A stretch of 24,257 bases of DNA. Source: a bacterium. Lineage in GTDB: Bacteria > Blakebacterota > Blakebacteria > Blakebacterales > Blakebacteraceae. The stretch is from assembly GCA_025774615.1 (NCBI GenBank), contig JALGVQ010000098.1:1-24257 (forward strand), read 5' to 3'. The notes under the pieces are model-generated. The model made no database searches. It saw only the letters and a program-made list of their open reading frames with translations, and had not been told where the DNA came from. Positions 23,456 through 24,257 of the stretch are shown one piece after another; position 1 is the stretch's first letter; every line of letters begins with the position of its first letter. Made by a program: the position numbers and the translations under genes.

Positions 23456-24000
23456 GGCGTGCCGGTCGCAGTGTCGTAGATGAACATGACCCGCACCTGC
23501 GGCATGTTGATGCTGCTCAGTACACGACCATCCTTTCTCAGGATCAGGCGGCCCTGAAAGAGCAGTTCATGCCGGGGTTCGGAAGACCTCAGCCAGTTCC
23601 AGGGCCGTCCTTCGCCATCCTGCATCGGAAAGGGGACCTCTACCCAGACAGATCCGCCCACCGCCAGGGTATCAGAGGGGCTATCGAAGGTCTTTTTCAC
23701 CGTCAGAAATACCTTGCGGGTCGGATCTTGCGCCAGCGAGACGCTGACATTCGCCTCGATCTCGAATGGGGGGAAGAGGACGTACTGCATCGATCCGTCA
23801 TCGATGTTCTCGAGATAGACAGAGAAAGGCGCGGGCTGCGGTACGAAGAGCGACCCCATATCTATCACACTGTCGACCAGTATCCGCGCCTGCAGGGGGA
23901 TCGAGGGTTCCTCATAGGCCGGCAGCTGCTCCTGACATCCGCAGAGAGCGCAGGATGATATCAGGATGGACACAGCTGGTATGATGAGCGACCGGCACAT
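23452..24000 (-). CDS. Lipoprotein of unknown function (paralogue A)
   Basis: 182 residues from ATG 24000, which shares one base with the stop of the upstream receptor gene (TGATG). A longer frame to 24048 would overlap that gene and hide the signal peptide. The leader MCRSLIIPAVSILISSCALCGC contains lipobox LCGC, followed by QEQLPAYEEPSIPL. The mature domain parallels paralogue B (LAQDPTRKV, KTFDSP, EGRPWNW). Likely surface or periplasmic accessory to the receptor. Function unknown; the fold guess is beta-sandwich. Confidence 0.85.
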   Translation of the reverse strand: MCRSLIIPAVSILISSCALCGCQEQLPAYEEPSIPLQARILVDSVIDMGSLFVPQPAPFSVYLENIDDGSMQYVLFPPFEIEANVSVSLAQDPTRKVFLTVKKTFDSPSDTLAVGGSVWVEVPFPMQDGEGRPWNWLRSSEPRHELLFQGRLILRKDGRVLSSINMPQVRVMFIYDTATGTP

Positions 24001-24257
24001 CAGAATCGCATCTCCAGCCCGAACCGGATCCTCCTGCCGATCCTCCACGCTCCCGGATCACTCAGCTCTCCGCCGATGCGGCCGTCACTGGCGATCCAGA
24101 TGATATTCTGCCGGTCTGTCAGATTCCTGATGTCCACAAAGAGGGCCACCTCGGTCTCACTGCCGCCGAGCGTGAGGGGAATCCCCTTTCTCAGGCGGGC
24201 GTCGATCTGGAATATTTCTTTCATGCGCGCGTTGTTCGGCTCCACCACAGTGCCTTC
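24000..24257 (-). CDS. TonB-dependent receptor, C-terminal fragment (start outside window)
   Basis: The frame is open to the window edge, giving 85 residues. The text IFQIDARLRKGIPL, VALFVDIRNLTDRQNI, GAWRIGRRIRFGLEMRF is typical of the last barrel strands of TonB-dependent outer-membrane receptors, with the terminal Phe needed for BAM recognition. Substrate unknown. Its stop overlaps the start of the first lipoprotein, so receptor and both lipoproteins form one operon. Confidence 0.85.
   Translation of the reverse strand, partial: EGTVVEPNNARMKEIFQIDARLRKGIPLTLGGSETEVALFVDIRNLTDRQNIIWIASDGRIGGELSDPGAWRIGRRIRFGLEMRF

Noticed and set aside
1-24257. CRISPR arrays, tRNA or rRNA genes, insertion sequences, integrase or phage genes
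   Set aside because: No regular short repeats, cloverleaf sequences, transposase motifs or terminal inverted repeats were seen.

Overview
The window comes from a diderm (Gram-negative-type) bacterium. It holds four predicted outer-membrane or periplasmic lipoproteins with clear lipoboxes, a TonB-dependent receptor tail, a secreted beta-barrel-like protein and an exported multihaem cytochrome remnant. Base composition is moderately GC-rich (richer after about 4 kb than before it). Genes are mostly led by purine-rich Shine-Dalgarno sites, with frequent ATGA-type stop/start overlaps. The phylum cannot be fixed from the sequence alone; the mix of PAS hybrid kinases, ankyrin/cytochrome c554-type modules and a Cache-kinase/DASS cluster would fit the FCB-type candidate phyla or a Desulfobacterota-like lineage (inference).

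Layout. Positions 1-2815 hold the 3' part of a five-PAS hybrid histidine kinase. Positions 2997-8021 (+) hold four independent genes: an agmatinase-family ureohydrolase, a secreted Cys-motif barrel-like protein, a retinol-dehydrogenase-like SDR, and a lipoprotein M3 peptidyl-dipeptidase (Dcp-like). At 8022-8617 sits a cold-shock gene with a long structured leader that contains an intrinsic terminator, followed by a textbook terminator after the gene. At 8713-10285 an ECF-type sigma factor is paired with a one-TM anti-sigma-like protein. At 10325-11691 (-) is a broken fusion gene (signal peptide, ankyrin repeats, DUF3471-like domain, cytochrome c554-type tetrahaem domain) disabled by an 11-bp tandem duplication and an in-frame amber codon. 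Two small membrane-associated genes follow (+), then ornithine aminotransferase rocD (-), divergent from an ABC exporter pair (+).

The last third is a minus-strand signalling operon read from about 22825 down to 16493: a degenerate kinase/phosphotransferase-like protein, a tandem-REC regulator, a Cache-domain histidine kinase, two single-REC regulators, a two-CBS protein and a DASS/SLC13-family transporter. None of its four receiver domains carries a DNA-binding or enzymatic output, so the pathway probably ends on a protein target, possibly the CBS protein or the transporter. Upstream lies a perfect palindrome resembling a CRP/FNR-family site, placed about 60 bp upstream of a predicted start site. 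The window closes with two paralogous lipoproteins translationally coupled to the end of a TonB-dependent receptor.

Most noteworthy: the output-less phosphorelay with its CRP-like control site, the broken ankyrin-cytochrome fusion, and the cold-shock leader that looks built for attenuation.
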